A stretch of 64,000 bases of DNA, from positions 1 through 64,000 of the forward strand of contig NSJL01000015.1 of the NCBI GenBank assembly GCA_002634385.1. Direction: 5' to 3'. The notes beneath the pieces are model-generated. The model searched no databases. It was not told the origin of the DNA and saw only the letters and a program-made list of their open reading frames with translations. How positions within the stretch are numbered: position 1 is the first letter of the stretch; every line of letters begins with the position of its first letter. Below are positions 48,991-56,726 of this stretch, one piece after another. A program made the position numbers and the translations under genes. This DNA comes from Nitrospira sp. (GTDB taxonomy: Bacteria > Nitrospirota > Thermodesulfovibrionia > Thermodesulfovibrionales > Dissulfurispiraceae).

Positions 48991-51647
48991 TTCCGGCTCC
49001 TTTTCCGCAACCATTTATCCGCTTCAACGGCAACGATAACCGTAAGGGCGACCGCGAGTATTTCCAGCCATTCACCCGGCGAGATCGGCTCGGTCCTGAA
49101 TATGAACTGGAGCGCCGGTACGTAAATCACTGCAAGCTGTGCAAAGAAAGCGGCTATCATGCTGTAGAAGAGGAAGAGGTTGCTCAAAGGGTTTACGGTG
49201 AAAATCGACAGGTACTCGGACCGGGAGTTCCATGCCTGAAAGAACTGGAAAAATACCATTGTCGTCACTGCCATGGTCCTTGCTCTCTCAAGGGAATCAC
49301 CTCCCTCCAATGCATCCATGAAGTTATAGACGACTCCCGCAGAAATGATCAGTCCGACGAGAGCGGTCCTCTCGATCAAGACCCTGGACATGATTCCTTC
49401 CCTGGGGTTTCTCGGCGGTCTTTCGATCACCCCTTTCTCACCAGGCTCAAAGGCAAGGGCCACATCCTGCAGCCCGTTGGTGACGAGGTTTATCCAGAGC
49501 AATTGAGCAGGGACGAAGGGGATTGGTACTCCCATGACAATGGTGCCGAGAATGGACAGGATCGCCGCGATGCCGGTGGGTATGAGAAAGAAGGTCACCT
49601 TCCGAAGGTTGTCGAAGACGATCCTGCCTTCTTTCACCGCATTGAAGATACTGGCGAAATTGTCATCGGCAAGGACCATGTCGGAGGCCTCTTTCGCCAC
49701 GTCCGTCCCGCTCCTGCCCATGGCGATGCCGATGTGTGCCGCTTTGAGCGCCGGGGCGTCGTTGACGCCGTCTCCGGTCATTGCAACGATTTCTCCGTGC
49801 CTGACCAACTGCTGGGTTATCCTGAGCTTGTGCCGGGGTGCAACCCTCGCGTAAACGGAGACCTCTTTCACCTGCCTGAAGAGCTCTTCATCGCTCATCG
49901 CCTCAAGCTCCCTGCCGGCCAGCACCCGCGTCCCGTCACCGCCGATTCCGAGTTTCTTCGCTATTGCTTCGGCGGTGACGGCGTGGTCGCCCGTTATCAT
50001 AACCACCCTGATGCCGGCCTTCTTGCACCCTGTAACAGCCTCTATCACCTCTTGTCTCGGCGGGTCCATCATTCCCTGCAGCCCTGCAAAGGTCAGCCCC
50101 GATTCTACATCACTACAGGGAAGCCCCTCCTTATCGCGGGGGACCTCTCTGTAGGCGAGGGCAAGAACACGCAAGCCCTCCCGTGCGAAATTTCCGGCAA
50201 CATGAAGGATATCTTCCTTCCCCCTCCCCTCTTCCCTCACGGGGGGGGAGCACATGTCGAGGACCTTCTCGGGAGCACCTTTTACAAAAACGAGTTTTTC
50301 CCCTCCCCGTTCATGCAATGTCGCCATGTAGCCGCGCTCCGATTCGAAAGGGACAATTGCTTTCCGGGGATACTGTCTCCCCTCCTCGTCACGTTTGAGA
50401 CCTGCCTTGCGCGCGGAGACAATCAACGCGACTTCGGTCGGGTCTCCGTCGGGTTTGTACTGCCCGTCCTCCTCATAAATGTCTGACTCATTGCAGAGGA
50501 GCCCTATGCGCAAGACCTGCAGCAGGCGCTCCTGCTTCTTTATCTCCAGGGGAATGCCCTCATGGAGGATCTCGCCTTTCGGCTCATAACCGCTGCCGGT
50601 TACTTCGTAAATAAATTCCCCGTCATAGACGAGCCTGACGGTCATCTCGTTCCTGGTGAGGGTGCCGGTCTTGTCGGTGCAAATCACCGTCGTACTGCCG
50701 AGAGTCTCCACTGCCGGCAGTTTTCTTATAATGGCGTTCTGTCTGGCCATCCTTGCAACGCCGATGGCCATCGCTATGGTGACGACGATGGGAAGGCCTT
50801 CCGGTATTGTCGCCACGGCAGCCGCTACGGCCGTCAGAAACATATTCTTGACGCTTTCGCCAATGAGCAGTCCGACAAAAAAAAGCACCGAGGAGGCGAC
50901 CAGCACTATGAGTCCGACAGTCCTGGCGAACCGGTCGATCTTTACCTGGATCGGTGCCTTCACAGGACCGATCTCCCTTACCTCACCGGCAATGCCGCCG
51001 AGCACCGTGTTCTTCCCTGTCTCCACCACAATGCCCCGGCCGCGTCCGTTCACCACCATGGTTCCCATAAATGCCATGTTCCTCTGATCCCCGGGAGACA
51101 GATGTTCCTCACGAATCGGTGCAGGGGTTTTCTCGGCAGGCAGCGATTCTCCCGTAAGCATCGCCTCCTCGATCCTCAGTTCAATCGTATGCACAAGCCT
51201 CAGGTCCGCCGGGACCCGGGTGCCGGAGGCGAGCAGGACGATATCCCCGGGAACCAACTCCTCGCTGCGTATTTCCCTCTCTCTGCCGTCCCTGATCACT
51301 CTCGCCTTCGGAACCACCATTTTCTTGAGGGACCTGACGTTCTCTTCCGCCTTGTATTCCTGGATATACCCGATAATGGCGTTGAGGACGACGACGGCGA
51401 GGATCACTCCCATGTCGATATATTCCCTGAGGAACGCAGTGACTGCCGCAGCAATCAGCAGGATGTATATCAACGGGCTGGTGAATTGATGGAGGAGTAT
51501 CTTGACCTTGCTGATCCTTTCCTCTTCAGCGAGCTTGTTGGGGCCGTACTGCTCAAGGCGCTTTCCGGCCTCTGCATCGGTCAGGCCGTGCCCGGAGGTC
51601 TCGATTTCTCCGAAGATTTCCTCAAAGCTGCGCTGATACCAGGCCAT
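48987..51647 (-). CDS. P-type cation ATPase (P2-like, non-SERCA ligand set)
   Basis: An 886-residue inner-membrane cation pump. N-terminal cation-ATPase domain (SFEEIFGEIETSGHGLTDAEAGKRLEQYGPN), actuator loop MLTGESLPAEKT, TM4 VATIPEGLPIVVT with the conserved Glu, phosphorylation site ICTDKTGTLTRN, hinge [22 protein letters not shown], and a C-terminal six-helix block. TM6 reads LLWINLVTNGLQDVALAF, with Asn where Ca2+ pumps have Asp (LVTDGLP). This suggests a monovalent or other cation rather than Ca2+. An ATG at 51645-51647 follows AAGGAGG. Operon partner: universal stress protein. Confidence 0.9.
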   Translation of the reverse strand: MAWYQRSFEEIFGEIETSGHGLTDAEAGKRLEQYGPNKLAEEERISKVKILLHQFTSPLIYILLIAAAVTAFLREYIDMGVILAVVVLNAIIGYIQEYKAEENVRSLKKMVVPKARVIRDGREREIRSEELVPGDIVLLASGTRVPADLRLVHTIELRIEEAMLTGESLPAEKTPAPIREEHLSPGDQRNMAFMGTMVVNGRGRGIVVETGKNTVLGGIAGEVREIGPVKAPIQVKIDRFARTVGLIVLVASSVLFFVGLLIGESVKNMFLTAVAAAVATIPEGLPIVVTIAMAIGVARMARQNAIIRKLPAVETLGSTTVICTDKTGTLTRNEMTVRLVYDGEFIYEVTGSGYEPKGEILHEGIPLEIKKQERLLQVLRIGLLCNESDIYEEDGQYKPDGDPTEVALIVSARKAGLKRDEEGRQYPRKAIVPFESERGYMATLHERGGEKLVFVKGAPEKVLDMCSPPVREEGRGKEDILHVAGNFAREGLRVLALAYREVPRDKEGLPCSDVESGLTFAGLQGMMDPPRQEVIEAVTGCKKAGIRVVMITGDHAVTAEAIAKKLGIGGDGTRVLAGRELEAMSDEELFRQVKEVSVYARVAPRHKLRITQQLVRHGEIVAMTGDGVNDAPALKAAHIGIAMGRSGTDVAKEASDMVLADDNFASIFNAVKEGRIVFDNLRKVTFFLIPTGIAAILSILGTIVMGVPIPFVPAQLLWINLVTNGLQDVALAFEPGEKGVIERPPRNPREGIMSRVLIERTALVGLIISAGVVYNFMDALEGGDSLERARTMAVTTMVFFQFFQAWNSRSEYLSIFTVNPLSNLFLFYSMIAAFFAQLAVIYVPALQFIFRTEPISPGEWLEILAVALTVIVAVEADKWLRKRSRK

Positions 51648-51754
51648 CAAAGGACCTCCTTTGCTCCTTGCCGCAGCATGTCGCCCGGCAAATAGGGCAG
51701 ACAGACATAGGGACGCCCGGTTTGTCTAGATGCTACCATTCCCCCACTCCGTTG

Positions 51755-53048
51755 TCAAACAACCGCAATGCACAGGTCCAATGTGCAATCCTCCAGCTGC
51801 CGCATATCAAGGGTAAGAGTGGCCGTTTCATCGTCCACGAGCAGATTGTTCACGACACTCGATACGCCTCTGCTCCCGGCCGCAAGGTCCTCAGCCTGTT
51901 TCTTTTCGAAATAGGTATCCACGGTCCCCGTGAGATAGACAGTGCCGCGGTCCGCTCACGTTGCGATCTCGAAATTCTCCACATAGGGATCGAGCCTGGG
52001 GGCGCTCCTGGCCCGCGAGGCTATCTCCCGGTCGGTTATGTTCCGGCCAGAGGCCACGTGGGGAAGTTCTTCTCTTCCCGAACTCCCGCTGTGCTGCGCG
52101 CGTCGGCTGCTGCGGCCCTCTTTGCGGCAAGGCTGTTCACCGTCCGGCGCAGCGTCACGGTGTCGCCCGACACCTCGGTCCTGATGTTAAAGGAGTTGGT
52201 ACGCGGATCGAACAGAAAAGCGTCTTCCACCGCACGGAACAGTTCCGCAACCGTCTTCTCTACGCACTTCCCCGCACGCATATCCTCATCTCGTGCCCAG
52301 CGTTCCACCGGAAGCCCCGGGGAGTCCACCTTCTTTACACCGGTGATGCAGGCGTCCAACACCGTGCAGTCTTTCTCCGCCAGGCTGCCCACTGTCCCTG
52401 AAAGGGTCACGACACTGTCGGCAACCTTTACATCTATCAAGCCATTGTCCGCCAGGGCGTCCCGCCGCAGCTTCCCCTTCACATCGGCCGAGATCTCGCT
52501 GTTGGTGCGGCGCGTCTTGTACTGCACGGTTATGGCGTTGTCCATCGCCCTGATGCCCCTGACTCCCTTGGCGACATCTCCCGCAAATCGCTTCTCAGCC
52601 AGGGAATCCGTCATGCCCGTCAGCTGCGTAGTCCCGTTGTCCACCGATACAACGGTCTCATGAACATCGGTGGCGGTGTTGCTTTTTAGCGCCGTCTCAA
52701 TATCCTGCTGCAGCTCGTTGTCTGAAACCGTTGTCGCCGGCTCCACGTCTATTCTGTTCACCACGGCCCTGACCCCTTTCTCCAGCGAAGCGCGGCGCTC
52801 CGCTCTTTCCCTGTCCAGCAGGTTGTCAGTCGTCCCCGTCAGGGTGACAATCCCATCGGTTACCTGTACTGTCAAGTTGTATGCCGGAACCGCGGGATCA
52901 CGATAAGTTCGTTCTGGACAGCGAACCTGATGTCCGCATCAGGCAGCTTCTGCTGCGCATCCGCAGACGTCATCGACACGAAAACAAGGAGCGCTGCTAT
53001 TATGGGAAAAAGCACCTCCACACTTCTGTAATCGCTCATAGTTTTCAT
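51755..53048 (-). pseudogene. Decayed multi-BON-domain periplasmic protein
   Basis: The start is good: AGGAGGT then an ATG at 53046-53048 and a signal peptide (VLFPIIAALLVFVSMTSADA). After KLPDADIRFAVQNEL the frame breaks near 52900. One missing base separates it from DPAVPAYNLTVQVTDGIVTL, which continues 280 codons with several BON modules (GIVTLTGTTDNLLDRERAE, VVTLSGTVGSLAEK). A second one-base shift near 52065 and an in-frame TGA at 51956-51958 interrupt the last module (GTVYLTGTVDTYFEKKQAED). The reading resumes to a final stop at 51755-51757. BON proteins bind membranes in the periplasm. Three lesions argue for a true pseudogene. Confidence 0.8.
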
Positions 53049-53279
53049 ATCAGACCTCCTTACAACCTCTCATAGGCTCTGTATGGCTGTCCCTCTGCTT
53101 ACAGGATCAGCCCTGCCCACACCGCATCAGGACGACACTGTACCCGGTACGGAGCAAACAGGCGATCAGGCGGGCAACCGGGCTCTCGCCTCTTGAACGT
53201 ACTCTGACGAGGAGATAGCATTAAATCAGGCAGGAGAGGGCATCGGAGTCAGCCGAACGACCGGCACAGAGGAAGCGTT

Positions 53280-53675
53280 ATGTTTTTCGACAGCTGGCAG
53301 GGGCTCGTGAGAGTGGCCGTTGTAGGGATACTTGCCTTTGCCGTACTTATCTATCTGCAGTACGCGGTTACCTGGCTCTCCGTGCGCTTTTCGAAGTTTC
53401 AGCACTTCACAAAAGCGGAGCCGGCCCTCCTCTTTCACAAGGGACAGTTCCTGTATAAAGCCATGAAAAAAGAGCGGGTCACGGAGGAGGAGATCACCGC
53501 GGCCGTAAGGGAGCAGAAGATACCGTCTCTCGAAGGTGCCGAAGCGGTAGTCCTTGAGACAGACGGAACCTTTTCCGTAGTGAGACGGTCAGAAGCTGAA
53601 GCCTCCTCTTCGCTCTCTTACGTGAAGAAGACTGAAAAAGAACTACTGGCAACCGAACAAGGAGTTTCATCGTGA
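53280..53675 (+). CDS. DUF421 (YetF-type) membrane protein, apparently internally deleted
   Basis: A 131-residue protein. The C-terminal two thirds is a standard DUF421 cytoplasmic domain: YAVTWLSVRFSKF, AEPALLFHKGQFLYKAMKKERVTEEEITAAVREQKIPSLEGAEAVVLETDGTFSVVRR. The N-terminus MFFDSWQGLVRVAVVGILAF matches the family's first helix but runs straight into AVLIYLQYAVTW, the end of the third. The second helix and the conserved segment between them, present in family members I know, are missing (~45 residues), with the frame kept. It may be non-functional or a single-helix variant. The next gene overlaps by four bases (GTGA). Confidence 0.7.
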   Translation: MFFDSWQGLVRVAVVGILAFAVLIYLQYAVTWLSVRFSKFQHFTKAEPALLFHKGQFLYKAMKKERVTEEEITAAVREQKIPSLEGAEAVVLETDGTFSVVRRSEAEASSSLSYVKKTEKELLATEQGVSS

Positions 53676-54088
53676 ACAGCGTAGAACCGGCAGTGAGAAC
53701 TGCGGCAGTACTTATGATTGTGATGCTCAGTCTCGTGGGAGCGGCTGCCCGCGACCCTCTCGAGCTTTCCGGCGCATCCGGGATTGCCGGAGGCCTGGAT
53801 GAAGAGCCCGTAAAAACTCCCTTTGCGAAACCTCCCTCCAAAATCGATATCAATACCGCGGGCAGGGAGACCCTGGAGAGACTGCCGGGAGTGACGCCGG
53901 ACATCGCCCGAAAGATAATTGCAGGAAGGCCTTATTCATCAGTGAACGATATGCTGAGAGCGGGGATTTCATCAGTGACCGTCCAGCGCATCGCGCCGAT
54001 GGTGTACGCAGGGCCTGTGCCCGTCAGACCGGGAGAGAGAAGGCAAAAGTGTCAACAGAGCTGTGAGCAGGGCTTGATTACGGGTTGA
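53672..54088 (+). CDS. Secreted helix-hairpin-helix (ComEA-like) protein
   Basis: A 138-residue protein with a signal peptide/anchor (AAVLMIVMLSLVGAAA) and a C-terminal helix-hairpin-helix, KIDINTAGRETLERLPGVTPDIARKIIAGRPYSSVNDMLRAG, as in ComEA-type DNA-binding proteins of the competence and periplasmic DNA group. It starts at a GTG overlapping the DUF421 stop (GTGA), so the two are translationally coupled. No other competence genes are nearby. It could simply bind DNA or protein in the periplasm. Confidence 0.8.
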   Translation: MNSVEPAVRTAAVLMIVMLSLVGAAARDPLELSGASGIAGGLDEEPVKTPFAKPPSKIDINTAGRETLERLPGVTPDIARKIIAGRPYSSVNDMLRAGISSVTVQRIAPMVYAGPVPVRPGERRQKCQQSCEQGLITG

Positions 54089-54198
54089 TTGTATGAGGGA
54101 ATAGTGCTATAAGACTATTAAGATCGCCGTATCCAGTGACGTTTTCGTCCGAATACGGTGCGTATCACGACAAAACTGCAGCTCTGCGGAGGGGGACA

Positions 54199-54360
54199 AT
54201 GAAAGGCACGGGAAAAGGCGCCGGAAAGAGCGCTTCCAGAATAAAAAAGACAGATCAGAAGACAGAGATAAAACTCCCGAAGAGGCCGGGCGGGAAGCCG
54301 GAAATTCCGCAGAGGAGGCCGAAACCCGGAAGAGTTCCCCGGCGGATTCCTGTTACATAG
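54199..54360 (+). CDS. Short Lys/Arg/Pro-rich frame, doubtful
   Basis: MKGTGKGAGKSASRIKKTDQ continues for 53 residues to RRPKPGRVPRRIPVT. GGAGGGGG precedes the ATG, which is the main support. Composition is very basic and low in complexity. It ends exactly where the GGDEF remnant begins and may be an accident of decayed DNA. Confidence 0.25.
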   Translation: MKGTGKGAGKSASRIKKTDQKTEIKLPKRPGGKPEIPQRRPKPGRVPRRIPVT

Positions 54361-54876
54361 CCCGCCTTAGCGGTGATGAGTTCGGCATTCTGCTGTCCTG
54401 TATCACGCAGGCAGGGGACGCGGCAAAAATCGCCCGATTATTCTCTCCCTGCAGCAGCCTTCCTCATAGACGGCCAGGGAATCCGCACCAGCGTCAGCAC
54501 CGGCATCCCCCTGTATGCATAACAGTGAACCTTTCGGGGCGGCTTTTTAAACAGCCTGATCTTGTAGAGACCGTGACCGCGGTACTGAAGGAGACGGGAT
54601 TGCCTGCGGAGCTGCTGGAGTTTGAGGTATCGGAGCATACGGCTATGGAGGATATCGAGGTCACCCTGCCCAAACTGCATAAGCTGGCGCATATCGGGGT
54701 GAAGTTTTCCATTGATGATTTCGGCACCGGATACTCCTCACTGAACCACCTCAAGAGGCTGCCCCTCCATAAGCTCAAGATCGACCAGTCTTTTGTCCGG
54801 GGAATCGGTACCAGCCCCGAGGACCGTGCCATCATCGATGCAGTGGTGGCCATGGCTCACAAGCCCGACTCCAATT
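54360..54876 (+). pseudogene. Remnant of a GGDEF-EAL cyclic-di-GMP protein
   Basis: ARLSGDEFGILLSCITQAGD (from 54360) is the active-site segment of a GGDEF domain. The frame then slips at least twice before FLIDGQGIRTSVSTGIPLYA and a stop. From 54523, VNLSGRLFKQPDLVETVTAVL, ELLEFEVSEHTAMED, FSIDDFGTGYSSLNHLKRLPLHKLKIDQSFVRGI form the C-terminal half of an EAL domain. Everything between (GGDEF end, linker, EAL start with its catalytic motif) and both termini are gone. It ends abruptly after DAVVAMAHK. A dead gene. Confidence 0.8.
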
Positions 54877-54879
54877 GCC

Positions 54880-55085
54880 AACAGACTTAACCCGAGGACT
54901 ATCCAGTGGAAAGCCGTCAGCTTGGCAAAAACCTTCGCAGTATCTCTCTGCGCCTCTCCCCGGAAGAGGACCTTAAACAGCCTGCCCTCAAAAAGCAGGA
55001 CCAATACATAGAATGCCCACACAACGAGCATGAGGGTGGGGCCGATCCCCGCCGTTGTAAAAAGGAGCCTCCCTTCACCGGTAAA
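54880..55085 (-). other. Orphan two-helix membrane-protein fragment
   Basis: On the minus strand GEGRLLFTTAGIGPTLMLVV ... WAFYVLVLLFEGRLFKVLF ... TAFHWIVLGLSLLAIGVGL gives two clear hydrophobic helices but no start codon context and no complete domain. It abuts the EAL fragment in opposite orientation, so it is probably the leftover of another deleted gene. Confidence 0.45.
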
Positions 55086-55270
55086 TGATGGAGATGATAG
55101 TTTCCGGCACTTATGCAGACCATAAGGCAGACATCTCCCATCGGGGGGAAATACCCTCCAAGCACCGCAAACCTTGTTTTTATGATAAGCTATAAGTGTC
55201 TGAACGATCTGTAGGAAATGTGGAAAGGAGGACAGCATCCCTGAAGACATCGGGACACTGTTGCAACGGC

Positions 55271-55603
55271 ATGCGATCAAGAGAAATTCCTGAAAATAAG
55301 ATCATTTTCATTACCGGCAGTACGCGTTTCAAGAGGTTCTATGAGGAGCATGCCTTTAATCTCACCTTGCAGTGGAATATTGTGTTGATCCCTACCGTGT
55401 ATGAGCATGCCGAAGGGTTGACGTTCGATAAGGATACGAAACGCAGATTGAAGGATATGGATAAACCCAAGATTCTCCTTGCTGATGAGGTGTTTGTCAT
55501 CAATCCCGAGGGCTATATAGGCCACAGCACGATGGAAGATATCCAGTTTGCTCAATCGCAGGGAAAGAAAACCACCTATCTGGAAGAACCGAAAGCAGAG
55601 TAA
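55271..55603 (+). CDS. Nucleoside-2-deoxyribosyltransferase-like small protein
   Basis: A 110-residue cytoplasmic protein. ENKIIFITGSTRFKRFYEEHAFNLTLQWNIVLIPTVYEHAEGLTF ... RRLKDMDKPKILLADEVFVINPEGYIGHSTMEDIQFAQSQGKKTTYLE follows the pattern of the nucleoside 2-deoxyribosyltransferase-like fold (GSTRF near the start, ADEVFVINPxGYIGxST near the end). Related short proteins are common and uncharacterised. The ATG at 55271 has no good ribosome-binding site. It appears intact despite lying in a decayed region. Confidence 0.7.
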   Translation: MRSREIPENKIIFITGSTRFKRFYEEHAFNLTLQWNIVLIPTVYEHAEGLTFDKDTKRRLKDMDKPKILLADEVFVINPEGYIGHSTMEDIQFAQSQGKKTTYLEEPKAE

Positions 55604-55867
55604 CAAAACAGCGTATTCCTATGGACCAATAATGAGCACTTTAGCGCAATAGCAAAACACGACACACTCATACTTTTGTAATTCTGTCGAAGATTCCAGT
55701 TTGTCCGCAGGTGGTCAAGCATCTTACCTTCTTCCTGAAGTGCATTGCTGGGAGGAGGTGAAAATGACATTATTACCTTGTCACTATTGCATAGTGCATC
55801 CAGAATCTCTATGCTTTAATTAAATCGAGGCTAAATGCCTTTACCCTCATAGACTCAAGGAGAATCC

Positions 55868-56137
55868 ATGAACTTCCGGAAGGTACGCCATCTATTGAGG
55901 AAGCTGTTTCTGTCCCTTTTTATTCCCGTAGCTCTCCTTGGTTGCGCAGAGAGAGGCATCGTAATTGCCGATCCGTATCCTTCAGCACATCCAAAAATTC
56001 CCAAAGGGCATATGCCCCCTCCAGGGATGTGTCGCATCTGGTATCCGAACCTTCCTCCTGGTCAGCAACCGCCTCCAGGAGACTGCTCGTACCTGAGGCA
56101 TCATGTTCCTCCCGGTGCATGGCTTATACGAGGATAG
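55868..56137 (+). CDS. Small Pro-rich lipoprotein
   Basis: An 89-residue lipoprotein. Signal peptide FLSLFIPVALLGC with a lipobox Cys at ~26, then a proline-rich mature part with a repeated pattern: MPPPGMCRIWYPNLPPGQQPPPGDCSYLRHHVPPGAWLIRG. The two cysteines in PPGMC and PPGDC probably pair. This PPPGxCRxWxPxxPPGxQPxPGxC motif recurs in many small envelope proteins of unknown role. A strong AAGGAGA site precedes the ATG. The following 56138-56454 shows no complete gene, only a possible membrane-helix scrap on the minus strand. Confidence 0.8.
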   Translation: MNFRKVRHLLRKLFLSLFIPVALLGCAERGIVIADPYPSAHPKIPKGHMPPPGMCRIWYPNLPPGQQPPPGDCSYLRHHVPPGAWLIRG

Positions 56138-56454
56138 GCTCTTTGTCTCTTCGCGGACTCGCAGCCGGTCCCTTCTGATCCTCTCGATATTGCCAGCGGT
56201 GACCTGGCGTACCACCAGTGCGCCGATCCCAATTACCAGCCAGAATCAGTGGCACTGAAGCTGCGCGAAATGACGCACATCCGGAACGGATGCAATGGAG
56301 GCGGAATTCAAAGCATGGCAGAGCATAAAACTATTTCGATGCCCATGCGGTCCTCCGCTAAAGTGTTACGGTTTTCGATGCATGCTATAATTCTGCTGCA
56401 GCAGGGGGCGTCAGTGTTTGACCGGATGGGGGAAAATCCTTTAGAATCAGACGA

Positions 56455-56539
56455 GCGAGAGTGGCGGAACTGGCAGACGCGCTGGACTTAGGATCCAGTG
56501 GGGCAACTCGTAGGGGTTCAACTCCCCTCTCTCGCACCA
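56455..56539 (+). tRNA. tRNA-Leu (anticodon TAG)
   Basis: Acceptor stem GCGAGAG pairs with CTCTCGC. The anticodon stem CTGGA/TCCAG encloses loop CTTAGGA with anticodon TAG at 56489-56491. A long variable arm (class II) and T arm GGGGTTCAACTCCCC follow, and CCA is encoded at 56537-56539. A T-run (ATTTTT) follows as a terminator. Confidence 0.97.
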
Positions 56540-56726
56540 ATTTTTCAGCAACTTGGCTTGAACTGTCATCGTCAGACTGTCACCAGAACCTGATTCTCTA
56601 TGACTGACAACGGCCCTCCGGATGACTATATTTTGATGAGGAAGGCTGCTGGAGAGCGGCTTTCCCCTTCTATTATTCTTCTCCTATACGGATCATTCCT
56701 TTTTCGGCTTTTTCCTTGCTCCTCCA

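Noticed and set aside
53226..53438. 70-codon minus-strand frame at the DUF421 start
   Set aside because: Antisense to a recognisable DUF421 protein, with no independent support.
55754..55819. Tiny frame MTLLPCHYCIVHPESLCFN behind a strong GGAGGAGGTG
   Set aside because: Only 19 residues in a decayed region. It could be a remnant of a zinc-knuckle gene start but cannot be supported as a gene.
55982..56215. Minus-strand frame with one hydrophobic helix (region of WLVIGIGALVV)
   Set aside because: It overlaps the intact small lipoprotein gene and lacks a start. At most a scrap of a lost membrane protein.
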